A stretch of 64,000 bases of DNA from an uncultured bacterium. GTDB lineage: Bacteria; Cyanobacteriota; Vampirovibrionia; Gastranaerophilales; Gastranaerophilaceae. Numbering within the stretch: position 1 is the first letter of the stretch; each line of letters opens with the position of its first letter. Positions 45,201 through 53,030 of the stretch are shown here, piece after piece. The position numbers and the translations under genes were made by a program. The stretch is taken from the NCBI GenBank assembly GCA_902777855.1, contig CACYVN010000001.1:248001-312000 (forward strand), written 5' to 3'. The notes under the pieces were generated by a model. That model did not search any database, was not told where the DNA came from, and saw nothing but the letters and a program-made list of their open reading frames with translations.

Positions 45201-47658
45201 TTATAGAAGGATTGTCTGCCATATCAGGGTCACAGCAGTATTGCTGATTTGAACTGTTATTTACGTTAGCAGCATTTTTTGAGTTAGGATTATCGGCATT
45301 ATCACTGTTTCTTGTATAATCCGTATCAGTATTCTTTGCTTTGCTGTTAGAAGTATTGTCATCATAACAGCAGAATTTTCTGTATTCTACGTTATTAGAA
45401 TACTGTTTAGGCAAACTACAACAATTCTTTTTCCATTTTTCATCAGTAGTATCAAGACCGGATTTTGTACAACATCCTTCAGTCCAGTTTCCGTTAAGTT
45501 TACAACATTTTGATTCTTCTTCATAATATTTATGATTTGTTGCTAAATTACCGCCTTTGAAACCATAACAACAATGTGACTGCCAAAAATCGTCACGGCT
45601 CTTATTGTACTGATTATCTATTGTTTCACAGCATTCATTCTTTGTTTGATTGAAATACTGCCATGAATCTCTGTTCGCACCTTTCGCAGCCGCATTCGAA
45701 TTACAACATGCTGCGTTATATGTTGCATCTGAAGGATATTTTGCTCTGGTCAAACTACAGCAGTTTTTCTGCCATTGACCTTCCGTATTTGCCTTATGCC
45801 CGTTATAGGTATTATCACCGTATGAACAACAACCTTCCCAACGTTTGTTATTCCAAAATGCATTATTTTCTCCTGTAGCACTCGGCACATCAAAACAACA
45901 TTTTATATCAGGAGTTACATTTTTATTATATATGCTGTTTGGCATACAACATACAGATGAATATGTAGTATCGTACGCAAAAACACCATCCGTTGAATTA
46001 CTGCAGCATTGAGGATATTTTACTGAATCTTTCTTAAAAATAGTATATTTACAACATCTTCTTAAAGCTTGGCCATGAAGAAGTTTATCTTTCCCGACTT
46101 TTGCCTGCTCGATTAAGTATTCACAACAAGCCTCATCTTCAGTTGCATCAGATTGCTCTGCATTAATAGTACAACAACGTTTTAAAACTTCTAAACTTTT
46201 TGCATCCGTCTTACCTTTTGCATATTTAATACCTCTGACATTACCGTGACAACAACCGTCGAATGTTCCGGAATCGACATTATAGTCGTGTTTCGCATAA
46301 TAATCAAGCGTGGTATTGATGTGTTCATATTTCCATTTACAACATTGATCAGAGTTATTTTTAGGTAAACGACAACAGTATTTGTTATATGCGTTGTTTT
46401 CGCCCTGTGCATCCAACCCGTTAACGGCTTCGTACATACAACAAGCATCATCAGGGTTTCTTATTTCGTTTCTTCTTGAAACGGTATTACAACATTGTTC
46501 GCTGTTATTATTTTGTTCACAGGCAGGTTTACAAGCAGAATATTCCTGATAAATTGCAGGATATTTCGTACAACAGTTACTGTCTGCAGTTAATTTTAAT
46601 TTACCGCTGTCAATATTTTTCTTACAACAACCCTCAGTTTCAGGGTGAACAGAACAACAATAATCACTCGTATCATTCGGAGCACAACACATCGGATCAT
46701 TCTTGCCCTGTGATGCTAAGATAGCACAACATTCATCTGCCGGACCGGTTATTGCATGATTTGAACATTCATCTATCTTACAATTCGGATCTGTTTCAGG
46801 ATCACAACCCGGAGATAAAGGATAACAAATATTATGGTTTGCTCCCGTAGAGCCATCTCTATACCACGGACAACACATATCATCCGGACCAGATGCAACA
46901 AAGCCGTCACGTTTACAACATTCTTCGCCTCGAGGATTAACTTTACAAGGATCTTTTTCTATTTCACCACAATTCTCTCCCTCACAAGGTGGTTTCGGGT
47001 CAACAATGATGACTTTTGTAGGCTCTTCTTCAGTAAATACCGCTTTTTGTTTTAAATTAATCGCAAAAGTTCTTAAATCACGTCCGTATATATTTGGTCC
47101 CTTAGGGCCGTTTAAATCAATCCATCCCTGGATTTCTTCCTGCCCGCCGGAATTTTTTACCTGGGGTTTTAAGCAGATACTTACACCGTTTTTAAGAAGC
47201 GCACAAGCACCTTTTACATCCTTTATATCAAATTCTACTCTGTCATTATCTTTGTATTCATAATACTTTCTGCCAAAACAATCTCCCGGTTCATTTCCGC
47301 AGTATTTTACAACTTTCATATATTTATTAATATATGCCCCGGCATTATTTGCATAATTTCCGTTATCACTTTCAACATACATCATTGTACCGGCTATGTC
47401 TTCTTTATTCTCGTTTAAAGGCAAGCCTTCCAATGAATTTAACATCTGTTTGACTTCTGATTCATAGGACAGTGCAAAAGATTTATTTTGGGCTCTTGTT
47501 GTAATTACAGGCAATATCAAAACCGCAATGACAGCGACTACTCCCAATGCAATTAATACTTCCGTAATTGTAAAACCGTGTTTGTTCCCCTTCAGTTTAT
47601 TGCTCAATGCAGTTAAAAATCCACCCATAAGCGGAAATAACCCCTTTTTATGCGGCAT
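42115..47658 (-). CDS. Giant type IV prepilin-like cysteine-rich surface protein, N-terminal segment
   Basis: This open frame of 1847 residues begins with a prepilin leader ending KHG, then FTITEVLIALGVVAVIAVL with glutamate at +5, so it should be processed by prepilin peptidase and assembled or anchored through type IV pilus machinery. Residues ~53-215 resemble a pilin head domain (GRDLRTFAINLKQ). From ~225 onward the sequence is modules with frequent Cys-Cys doublets, including a ~150-residue module repeated four or more times (ACC.AF, KDHDGNTIN, C.IR, SYADYRSGCC). GAGG precedes the ATG. The last 20 residues are out of frame; cysteine-rich coding continues in the -1 frame. Disulfide-stabilised stalk or adhesin is an inference. 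Confidence 0.85.
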   Translation of the reverse strand: MPHKKGLFPLMGGFLTALSNKLKGNKHGFTITEVLIALGVVAVIAVLILPVITTRAQNKSFALSYESEVKQMLNSLEGLPLNENKEDIAGTMMYVESDNGNYANNAGAYINKYMKVVKYCGNEPGDCFGRKYYEYKDNDRVEFDIKDVKGACALLKNGVSICLKPQVKNSGGQEEIQGWIDLNGPKGPNIYGRDLRTFAINLKQKAVFTEEEPTKVIIVDPKPPCEGENCGEIEKDPCKVNPRGEECCKRDGFVASGPDDMCCPWYRDGSTGANHNICYPLSPGCDPETDPNCKIDECSNHAITGPADECCAILASQGKNDPMCCAPNDTSDYCCSVHPETEGCCKKNIDSGKLKLTADSNCCTKYPAIYQEYSACKPACEQNNNSEQCCNTVSRRNEIRNPDDACCMYEAVNGLDAQGENNAYNKYCCRLPKNNSDQCCKWKYEHINTTLDYYAKHDYNVDSGTFDGCCHGNVRGIKYAKGKTDAKSLEVLKRCCTINAEQSDATEDEACCEYLIEQAKVGKDKLLHGQALRRCCKYTIFKKDSVKYPQCCSNSTDGVFAYDTTYSSVCCMPNSIYNKNVTPDIKCCFDVPSATGENNAFWNNKRWEGCCSYGDNTYNGHKANTEGQWQKNCCSLTRAKYPSDATYNAACCNSNAAAKGANRDSWQYFNQTKNECCETIDNQYNKSRDDFWQSHCCYGFKGGNLATNHKYYEEESKCCKLNGNWTEGCCTKSGLDTTDEKWKKNCCSLPKQYSNNVEYRKFCCYDDNTSNSKAKNTDTDYTRNSDNADNPNSKNAANVNNSSNQQYCCDPDMADNPSITDNNNKFTWGSTNTPKKECCDYFMGREWKNNDGGALSKYYKAACCQAYGNKDGLNCEELWMCGARYGYGVTPSKLSSEIANGCCINWSLIKANEDIPTSAWKNGCCDNPAYYQSNVTGKNAAYRQFCCQGAASDRQRKGEGDTSTNVEYCCFPNSTNPNTECCKLFRSKGNVNTWKDWDGNTLSNDYMTYCCNKSTAAGSNTATNYCPDTCAIRWNTPESKASINYDFSRCCTDRALATNSSPVNSSTAVNRTKAIWKDNCCAYSPVNPAGNNTAGYASYADYRSGCCNPSTDQTFKSGNSGSSQNNINCCIPNQATVSSSGAVSGIAPTAACCDAFNAHAGTKSGDGTQDWKDHDGNTINEAYKLACCILRDKCYDSCPIRWRTGLAASDVSANHASAGNNGKYNFSSCCKRLANGNDSKYGKTKDFWKAHCCRYTGIRTSDGYASYADYRSGCCKPNTEQTFKDTNDGANQNSISCCIPNAVSVNTSTGAVSGIAPSKACCEAFKAYDTSKTGAWKSHDGETINDAYKTACCKLHGVCPEGADACRIRSNTWNSSMYNLPTCCKDSTMQTQHYKDSDKVWRSACCDGGTGGTSSLNTLSISDYRNYCCSSAGTSDATLKSGTQDKRCCKSADGGTKLNNQYCCSYEPSGRSDLTNIGYHCNCTTGANTWQVVNQNYGDCCVNSDVLTNASKSITKDATTRADWQSKCCTRSNVHTSPANNTVRDRHYTYCCNNGGAYVDKATWLNSTCCKTNSSSSASKSTEGVDWGGVTTVTQCCYYLESYPTETCCNAKMSSAGWNNTTATRDTGYKKSCCDQINNDKYCSCGSKLDKNMATSDACCNAMKGTDNGKARWQSDCCKYRTNYPSNAAYRSSTAGCCNGDGVNATKNPSSQNDVKFCCNPDASAPTSACCTAFKANGWKNWDGDSISEAYRIYCCKQYNICDGNPTDEENCRIRSLTDSSSRYNLPTCCNKGGMQARHKSESAWQTNCCDGSTSGSSSRNSLSTAGVRVINVVVQKAATGKLIIVV

Positions 47659-47693
47659 TAGTTTTTTTTCCTCGCGATTCTTAAATTTTAGTC

Positions 47694-47705
47694 ATACGTA
47701 CGTAT
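47694..47705. promoter_or_regulatory. Palindromic operator-like site at the giant gene's start point
   Basis: ATACGTACGTAT is a perfect 12-base palindrome at the predicted transcription start. Another TACGTA lies at 47751-47756, upstream of the -35. Such flanking copies suggest a repressor or regulator site. Confidence 0.35.
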
Positions 47706-47709
47706 ATTA

Positions 47710-47739
47710 ATTATACCATCAGACCATGCCCTATGTCAA
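47710..47739 (-). promoter_or_regulatory. Consensus sigma-70 promoter of the giant prepilin-like gene
   Basis: On the minus strand TTGACA (47734-47739) and TATAAT (47710-47715) both match consensus, with an 18-base spacer. The predicted leader is about 45 bases before the ATG at 47658. Confidence 0.75.
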
Positions 47740-47845
47740 TTAAAATATTATACGTAAGTCAATGTTTTTACATTTATTAACGATTGTTTAAAAGTGCATT
47801 TTTAGATATTTTCAAGTACTTATAAAATACTATTTCAACCATAAA

Positions 47846-47873
47846 TTGCCAAAAAAAATTTTCATGTGATAAT
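47846..47873 (+). promoter_or_regulatory. Extended -10 promoter of the hydrogenase operon
   Basis: TTGCCA (47846-47851), a 16-base spacer and GATAAT (47868-47873) preceded by TGT form an extended -10 promoter. It is about 35 bases before the ATG at 47908 and divergent from the promoter of the giant gene. Confidence 0.55.
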
Positions 47874-47907
47874 TGAAATAGTGTAAGAGTAGCAAAAGGA
47901 TATAAAT

Positions 47908-49374
47908 ATGAGCATAAACACCCCGAACAAACAGACTTCACATTTAAAACGTGAAATTCTTGTCAGACTTATAAGAGCATATTTAGGTGAAAATTATGCT
48001 GAAGATGTTCGCTTAATACCATATAATATGCGTCCGCAAGGAAGTGATGTTCTATTTAGATGCTGTATTCACAAGGAACGGGCAATATTAAGAGACAGAG
48101 TTATCGCCGGTTTAGGGTTTGATATTGAAGAAGTGAAAGATTATGAACTGTTGTCAAATTTGGCGGATAAAGCAACCACAAGAGAAAAACCTGAAAAAAA
48201 TCCGCTGACACTTTTACAAACGGCATGTAATGAATGCGTTCCTGCAAGAATTCACGTTACTGATTTGTGCCAGGGTTGCGTGGCAAGGCCTTGCGAAAGC
48301 GCTTGTAAGTTCGGAGCTATAAAAGTTGTTGACGGGAAATCAAAAATTGATCAATCAAAGTGTAAAAGTTGCGGGCTTTGCGCTCAGGTTTGTCCTTTTC
48401 AGGCTATTACAAAAATTATTGTACCCTGCGAAAATGCCTGTCCGGTCGGTGCTATTGCGAAAGACGAAGACGGTTTAACAAAAATTGATTTTAATAAATG
48501 TATATCATGCGGAAAATGTGTAAGTGCGTGTCCTTTTGGTGCAGTTCATAAAAAAAGCCAAATTATTGATATTTTAAAAAATATTAAAAGTGGTAAAAAA
48601 GTTGTTGCGATGCTTGCACCTGCAATTATGGGGCAATTACCCTGCACCCCTGAACAATTGAAACAGGCAATTATGGAACTTGGTTTTACAGACGTTATAG
48701 AGGTTGCGCAAGGTGCGGATATCACAACTAAAAATGAATCTGAGGAATTTAAAGAAAGAGTAGTTGACGGCAAAGCTCCGTTTATGACTACTTCCTGCTG
48801 CGCCGCTTATAACGAACTTGTTGATAAGCATATACCGGAAATTGATAAATATCGTTCGACAACCAAAACTCCTGCATATTACGCTGCAGAAATAGTTAAA
48901 AAAGAACATCCGGATTATTTAACCGTATTTTTCAGCCCTTGCGTTGCAAAAAGAACTGAAGCAAGCAAAAACCCGAATATTGATTATGTATTGAGCTTTG
49001 AAGAACTCGGAGCGTGGTTTGTAGCACGCAACATACAGGTAGCGGAATGCAAAGGTTCAAACTTTAAAACCGAATCATCAGCTCAGGCAAGAAACTTTGC
49101 AGTAACAGGCGGAGTGGCACAAGCTGTAAATTCACTATTAGATGATAAACACAAAGCAACACCTTATGTAATTAACGGACTTGATAAAGCAAGCATAAGA
49201 GATTTGAAAAAATTCGCCAAAAACGGGAAATGCGAACTTGGGAATCTTATTGAAGTTATGGCCTGTCCGGGTGGATGTTTGGGAGGTTCAAACACCATTA
49301 ACTCATATAAACAGGCTACAAAACAATTAGGGGCTTACGTAGAACAAAGCCCTGAAATTAAAGATATAATCTAA
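47908..49374 (+). CDS. hydA: Monomeric [FeFe] hydrogenase, catalytic type
   Basis: This 488-residue enzyme should interconvert protons and H2 using reduced ferredoxin. Several cysteine groups, including CKSCGLCAQVCP and CISCGKCVSACP, bind [4Fe-4S] clusters within residues 107-210. The H-cluster domain has all three signature loops: TTSCCAAY (about 294-301), SPCVAK (343-348) and EVMACPGGCLGG (449-460). It retains the proton-relay cysteine. The arrangement fits group B monomeric [FeFe] hydrogenases. It is the first gene of a five-gene operon; AAAGGA precedes the ATG. The HydEFG maturases needed for its cofactor are not in this window. Confidence 0.85.
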   Translation: MSINTPNKQTSHLKREILVRLIRAYLGENYAEDVRLIPYNMRPQGSDVLFRCCIHKERAILRDRVIAGLGFDIEEVKDYELLSNLADKATTREKPEKNPLTLLQTACNECVPARIHVTDLCQGCVARPCESACKFGAIKVVDGKSKIDQSKCKSCGLCAQVCPFQAITKIIVPCENACPVGAIAKDEDGLTKIDFNKCISCGKCVSACPFGAVHKKSQIIDILKNIKSGKKVVAMLAPAIMGQLPCTPEQLKQAIMELGFTDVIEVAQGADITTKNESEEFKERVVDGKAPFMTTSCCAAYNELVDKHIPEIDKYRSTTKTPAYYAAEIVKKEHPDYLTVFFSPCVAKRTEASKNPNIDYVLSFEELGAWFVARNIQVAECKGSNFKTESSAQARNFAVTGGVAQAVNSLLDDKHKATPYVINGLDKASIRDLKKFAKNGKCELGNLIEVMACPGGCLGGSNTINSYKQATKQLGAYVEQSPEIKDII

Positions 49375-49392
49375 AGAAAAACAGAGGAAAAT

Positions 49393-49629
49393 ATGCAACA
49401 CGAAATAAAAGTATGTATGGGAAGCTCATGTTTCGCAAGAGGAAACATGAATAACCTTGAGTTTATAGAAAATTACATAAACGAGAATCATCTCGAAGCA
49501 ACATTAGATTTAGTCGGCTCACATTGCCGGAATAAATGCGAAAACGGACCGCATATATTCATCGACGGAACGGATTACGACGAAATAGATGAAGATAAAT
49601 TAAAAGAGATATTGGATAAAATAAAATAA
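49393..49629 (+). CDS. Thioredoxin-like [2Fe-2S] ferredoxin (NuoE/HymA-like), copy 1
   Basis: This 78-residue protein has the four-cysteine pattern of thioredoxin-fold [2Fe-2S] ferredoxins: CMGSSCFARGN near the start and GSHCRNKCENGP in the middle, with a D/E-rich end. It lacks the N-terminal helical part of full NuoE. It sits 18 bases after the hydrogenase gene with AGAGGA before its ATG, so it is a likely electron-transfer partner of that hydrogenase or of the sensory one downstream. Confidence 0.85.
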   Translation: MQHEIKVCMGSSCFARGNMNNLEFIENYINENHLEATLDLVGSHCRNKCENGPHIFIDGTDYDEIDEDKLKEILDKIK

Positions 49630-49637
49630 TTATTCCG

Positions 49638-49702
49638 TCATTCCGAGGCGACAAAAGTGGATTCTTCGCTAAATCTCGGAATGATGTACAAGCCGAAGAA
49701 TC
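49638..49702 (+). repeat. Two interleaved inverted repeats between hydrogenase-operon genes
   Basis: TCATTCCGAG (49638-49647) pairs with CTCGGAATGA (49675-49684), and GATTCTTCG (49660-49668) pairs with CGAAGAATC (49694-49702). The arms alternate, so the RNA could form a pseudoknot or two mutually exclusive hairpins. The text also resembles dispersed intergenic repeats seen in many genomes, so it could be an insertion rather than a dedicated regulator. Confidence 0.5.
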
Positions 49703-49732
49703 ACAAATATTATTTAGAATTTAGGGGAAATT

Positions 49733-51457
49733 ATGACAAAACAAATACAGCATCCGGTTTATACGCTGACAAATGAATGTAAAGACTGCTATAAGTGTGT
49801 CAGACATTGTCCTGTTAAAGCGATTAAAATAGAAAACGACCACGCATCCGTCATTCCGGAAAAATGCATTTCCTGCGGACGCTGCGTTCAGGTTTGTCCG
49901 ACAAATGCAAAATGTGTAAGGACTGATATTGAAAAGATAAAAAATCTTTTTATAGCCAAGAAGGATATTTATGTATCTCTTGCACCATCGTGGCGTTCTG
50001 TCTTTGAAAATTCCGCAAAAAAAATGATTGCAGTATTAAAAAAGTTAGGATTTAAAGAAGTCTCGGAAACAGCTCTCGGGGCGCAGGAAGTTTCTATTCA
50101 CGATGCAGAAATTTTAAACAACATGAATAAAGGCCTTTTAATTTCCAGCGCATGTCCGGTAATTGTAGATTATATAAGACTTTATAAACCTGAGTTTTCA
50201 AAATACATTACACCTATAGGCTCTCCTGCAAAAACACATGCAAGAATGCTCAAAAATACTTATGGAAATGATATTGCCGTTGTATTTATCGGACCTTGCA
50301 TAGGCAAGAAAAATGAAGCAGATGAAGATGACGGATTGATAGATGTATCAATAACTTTTGAAGAATTAAAATACTGGATAGCTGATGAAATCGGAGATAT
50401 TTCGGAAATTAAAAAAGAAAATGACTACGAATTTGTACCATATAGTGCACACGAAGGAACACTATATCCGATAAATGGCGGAATGAACGAAACTATCCGA
50501 AAAGTAGGAATAAAACCTGAAATTCAATTAATGGAAATCTGCACAATTTCAGCATTTGAAAAAGCACTTGAAAATCTCAATCCGGATAAACTTTCTTCAC
50601 CCGTATTTGTTGAGGCTTTAGCCTGTGAATCAGGATGCATAACGGGTCCTTGTATTGCATCAAACAAGGCAAGTATCAGTTCTATTTCCGATGTTATGAA
50701 TAAGGTTAAAGTACGCAATGAAATTCCGCAAAAAGCAACTACTGTTGTAAAATGTGATTACAGCCCGAAAGCTGTCAGTTCATCAAAATATTCTTTGGAT
50801 GCAATCCAGTCTGCCCTGAAAAAGATAGGTAAACACACCGAAGAAGACGAATTAAACTGCGGCGGATGCGGATATTCTTCCTGCAGAGAACTTGCCGTGG
50901 CACTTTTAGACGGAGTTGCAGAAACTTCAATGTGCGTTTCATATATGAGGAAAATCGCAATGCGAAAAGCGGCAGCAATGTTGCGTTGTATGCCATCAGC
51001 TATAGTTATGGTTGATAATAACATGAGAATATTAGAAGCAAACGACAGTTTTATGAAAATGTTTGCCGGAGAGATGTACGATGTCTTTCATTCCCGTCCT
51101 GACGGAATGACAGGAGCATCCATAGACAGAATTGTTGATTTTTCGGATATTTTCTCTACTATTCTAAAAACAGGCAAAGACCTGCATAAAGAACATTATC
51201 CGGTCAAAGACAGACTATATGATATAAGTGCATTTACAATTGAAGAAAATGAAATTGTCGGTGCGGTCATAACCGATGTAACTCAGACTGAAACTACAAG
51301 AGAAAAAATTTCGGAAAAAGCAAGGGAAGTTATTTCCAAGAACATTTCAATAGTTCAGGAAATCGCCTGTCTCTTAGGGGAACATATGGTTGAAACCGAA
51401 ACACTTCTTAACTCCATTGCAAATGATTACGACGATAAATCTGAGGGCGAAAAATAA
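49733..51457 (+). CDS. Sensory [FeFe] hydrogenase with iron-sulfur and PAS domains (HydS/group C-like)
   Basis: This 574-residue protein is ordered as a two-cluster ferredoxin domain (CKDCYKCVRHCP, CISCGRCVQVCP; residues 16-55), an H-cluster domain (about 80-310), an Fe4S-type CGGCGYSSC motif (376-384) and a PAS domain (about 415-520). A helical tail follows. The first loop reads SSACPV: the proton-relay cysteine of catalytic enzymes is alanine at about residue 140, as in the sensory HydS of Thermotoga. The other loops, GPCIGK and ALACESGC, keep the cluster cysteines. It probably senses H2 or redox state and signals to the PP2C phosphatase whose ATG overlaps its stop. Confidence 0.85.
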   Translation: MTKQIQHPVYTLTNECKDCYKCVRHCPVKAIKIENDHASVIPEKCISCGRCVQVCPTNAKCVRTDIEKIKNLFIAKKDIYVSLAPSWRSVFENSAKKMIAVLKKLGFKEVSETALGAQEVSIHDAEILNNMNKGLLISSACPVIVDYIRLYKPEFSKYITPIGSPAKTHARMLKNTYGNDIAVVFIGPCIGKKNEADEDDGLIDVSITFEELKYWIADEIGDISEIKKENDYEFVPYSAHEGTLYPINGGMNETIRKVGIKPEIQLMEICTISAFEKALENLNPDKLSSPVFVEALACESGCITGPCIASNKASISSISDVMNKVKVRNEIPQKATTVVKCDYSPKAVSSSKYSLDAIQSALKKIGKHTEEDELNCGGCGYSSCRELAVALLDGVAETSMCVSYMRKIAMRKAAAMLRCMPSAIVMVDNNMRILEANDSFMKMFAGEMYDVFHSRPDGMTGASIDRIVDFSDIFSTILKTGKDLHKEHYPVKDRLYDISAFTIEENEIVGAVITDVTQTETTREKISEKAREVISKNISIVQEIACLLGEHMVETETLLNSIANDYDDKSEGEK

Positions 51458-52620
51458 TGTTTATCGATATTGACTGCCATCAGATAAAAAAGTATAACCA
51501 AAACGCATTCGGAGATTATTTTGTATCAAAAAGATATCCTGATGAAGCACGGCTTGTTGCAGTTTTATCCGACGGTTTGGGCTCCGGTATTAAAGCAAAC
51601 ATTCTGTCTTGCATGACAGCAACAATGCTTTTGCGATTTGTTGAGGGAGATCAAATACCAATTAGGGATGCCGCGGAAATCGTTATGAATTCACTTCCTG
51701 TATGTCAGGTAAGAAAGATAAGTTATTCAACGTTTTCAATTATTGATGTTAATGATGAAGGTCACGCAAAAATCGTCGAAGAAGGTAATCCTGATTTTAT
51801 ATGGATTCACAACGGCGAAGTTATGAAACCTCAATTTGAATCAATTCCGTCAAAAAATCATAAAAACCGTTGTATGAAAAGTTATAAAATTAAACTTGAA
51901 CTTGGAGACAGACTGATATTTTGTTCCGACGGAATTACTCAGTGCGGTTTGGGAAACGAAAAATTAAAACTCGGTCTGCGAAGAAGCGGACTGATAAATT
52001 TAGTTTTTGATAAACTTAAACAAGACCCTGAAATTTCGAGTTCGGAACTTTCTTCATACCTTGTAAAACAGGCAAGAAATATTGAAACAGACCGGAACCC
52101 GAAAGACGATATGTCAGCACTTGTTCTGTATTGCAGGGAACCGAGAAAATCACTCGTATTTACAGGACCTCCGTTTAATCAGAAAAATGATGCACAATAT
52201 GCCCAAATCTTTATGGATTTTAAAGGTAAAAAGGCTATTGCAGGAGGAACAACGGCAAATCTTTTATCGAGGGAACTTAATATTCCGATTGCAATGGATA
52301 CAACAATCAGTATCGGGAAACTTCCGTCCTGCTCATATATGGATGGGGTTGATTTGGTTACAGAAGGAATTTTAACTCTAACCCAGACCCTTGAATATTT
52401 AGAAAACGGAGATTGGGATATTGACAATGCGGCAGGGAAGTTGGTAAAATTTTTACTGGATAGCGATTGTATATATTTCATGGTCGGGGCAAAACTCAAT
52501 CAGGCGCATTACAATCCGAATATGCCGATTGAAATCGAAATCCGTAAAAACATAATCAAAAAAATGAAAAATGTTTTGCAGGATAAATACTATAAGAAAG
52601 TTAGTGTACAGTATATATAG
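51457..52620 (+). CDS. SpoIIE-like PP2C serine/threonine phosphatase
   Basis: This 387-residue protein has PP2C-SpoIIE motifs: an aspartate in VLSDGLGSGIKAN near residue 39, LIFCSDGITQCG with a metal aspartate, and RNPKDDMSALVLY. The last ~150 residues (KKAIAGGTTANLLSREL onward) are a conserved extension in hydrogenase-linked phosphatases of this kind. The ATG overlaps the stop of the sensory hydrogenase by one base, so the products are likely made together. The inferred role is to dephosphorylate a regulatory protein in response to H2. No anti-sigma or STAS partner is encoded nearby. Confidence 0.85.
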   Translation: MFIDIDCHQIKKYNQNAFGDYFVSKRYPDEARLVAVLSDGLGSGIKANILSCMTATMLLRFVEGDQIPIRDAAEIVMNSLPVCQVRKISYSTFSIIDVNDEGHAKIVEEGNPDFIWIHNGEVMKPQFESIPSKNHKNRCMKSYKIKLELGDRLIFCSDGITQCGLGNEKLKLGLRRSGLINLVFDKLKQDPEISSSELSSYLVKQARNIETDRNPKDDMSALVLYCREPRKSLVFTGPPFNQKNDAQYAQIFMDFKGKKAIAGGTTANLLSRELNIPIAMDTTISIGKLPSCSYMDGVDLVTEGILTLTQTLEYLENGDWDIDNAAGKLVKFLLDSDCIYFMVGAKLNQAHYNPNMPIEIEIRKNIIKKMKNVLQDKYYKKVSVQYI

Positions 52621-52631
52621 GAGTGCAGAAA

Positions 52632-52886
52632 ATGGCTAAAGTTAATGTGAAAGTGTGTTTGGGGACAACTTGTTTTGTAATGGGTTCATCAAATTTACAG
52701 GAATTACTGGATTTGGTGCCTAAAAAATACGGTGACGATGTAGATGTTGCAGGTTCCCCTTGTTTAGGTTTATGTTCAATTGACTGGGAATTTTCAAAAG
52801 CTCCTTATGTAAAAGTCAATGACGAAGTAATAAAAGAAGCAACCGTTGAAAAAGTTCTTGCAGCAATAGACAGAGAACTGAAATAA
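52632..52886 (+). CDS. Thioredoxin-like [2Fe-2S] ferredoxin (NuoE/HymA-like), copy 2
   Basis: This 84-residue protein has CLGTTCFVMGSS and GSPCLGLCSIDW, the four-cysteine thioredoxin-like ferredoxin pattern also seen at 49393. ATG 52632 is chosen because GGAG (52620-52623) lies eight bases before it; an upstream GTG overlaps that ribosome site and is unlikely. It ends the hydrogenase operon. It may deliver electrons to, or read them from, the sensory hydrogenase. Confidence 0.85.
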   Translation: MAKVNVKVCLGTTCFVMGSSNLQELLDLVPKKYGDDVDVAGSPCLGLCSIDWEFSKAPYVKVNDEVIKEATVEKVLAAIDRELK

Positions 52887-52899
52887 CTCGAATTATCAT

Positions 52900-52917
52900 C
52901 CTGAACCCGATTCAGGG
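52900..52917. repeat. Short hairpin resembling a dispersed intergenic repeat
   Basis: TCCTGAACCCGATTCAGGG holds CCTGAA and TTCAGG arms around a five-base loop, preceded by TCAT. It lies directly after the last hydrogenase-operon gene and upstream of the real terminator. Confidence 0.4.
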
Positions 52918-52932
52918 GAGCATATACAAAAT

Positions 52933-52969
52933 AAAAACAGAAAGAAAATTTTTAACTTTCTGTTTTTTT
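52933..52969 (+). terminator. Intrinsic terminator of the hydrogenase operon
   Basis: AAAAACAGAAAG and CTTTCTGTTTTTTT form a stem with an AT-only loop and a seven-base T-tract, about 50 bases after the stop at 52886. Confidence 0.8.
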
Positions 52970-53030
52970 ATAGCAAATTTTATTTTTACAAGTATTAAAA
53001 CATTATTATTGAAATCATGGAGAATATCAT

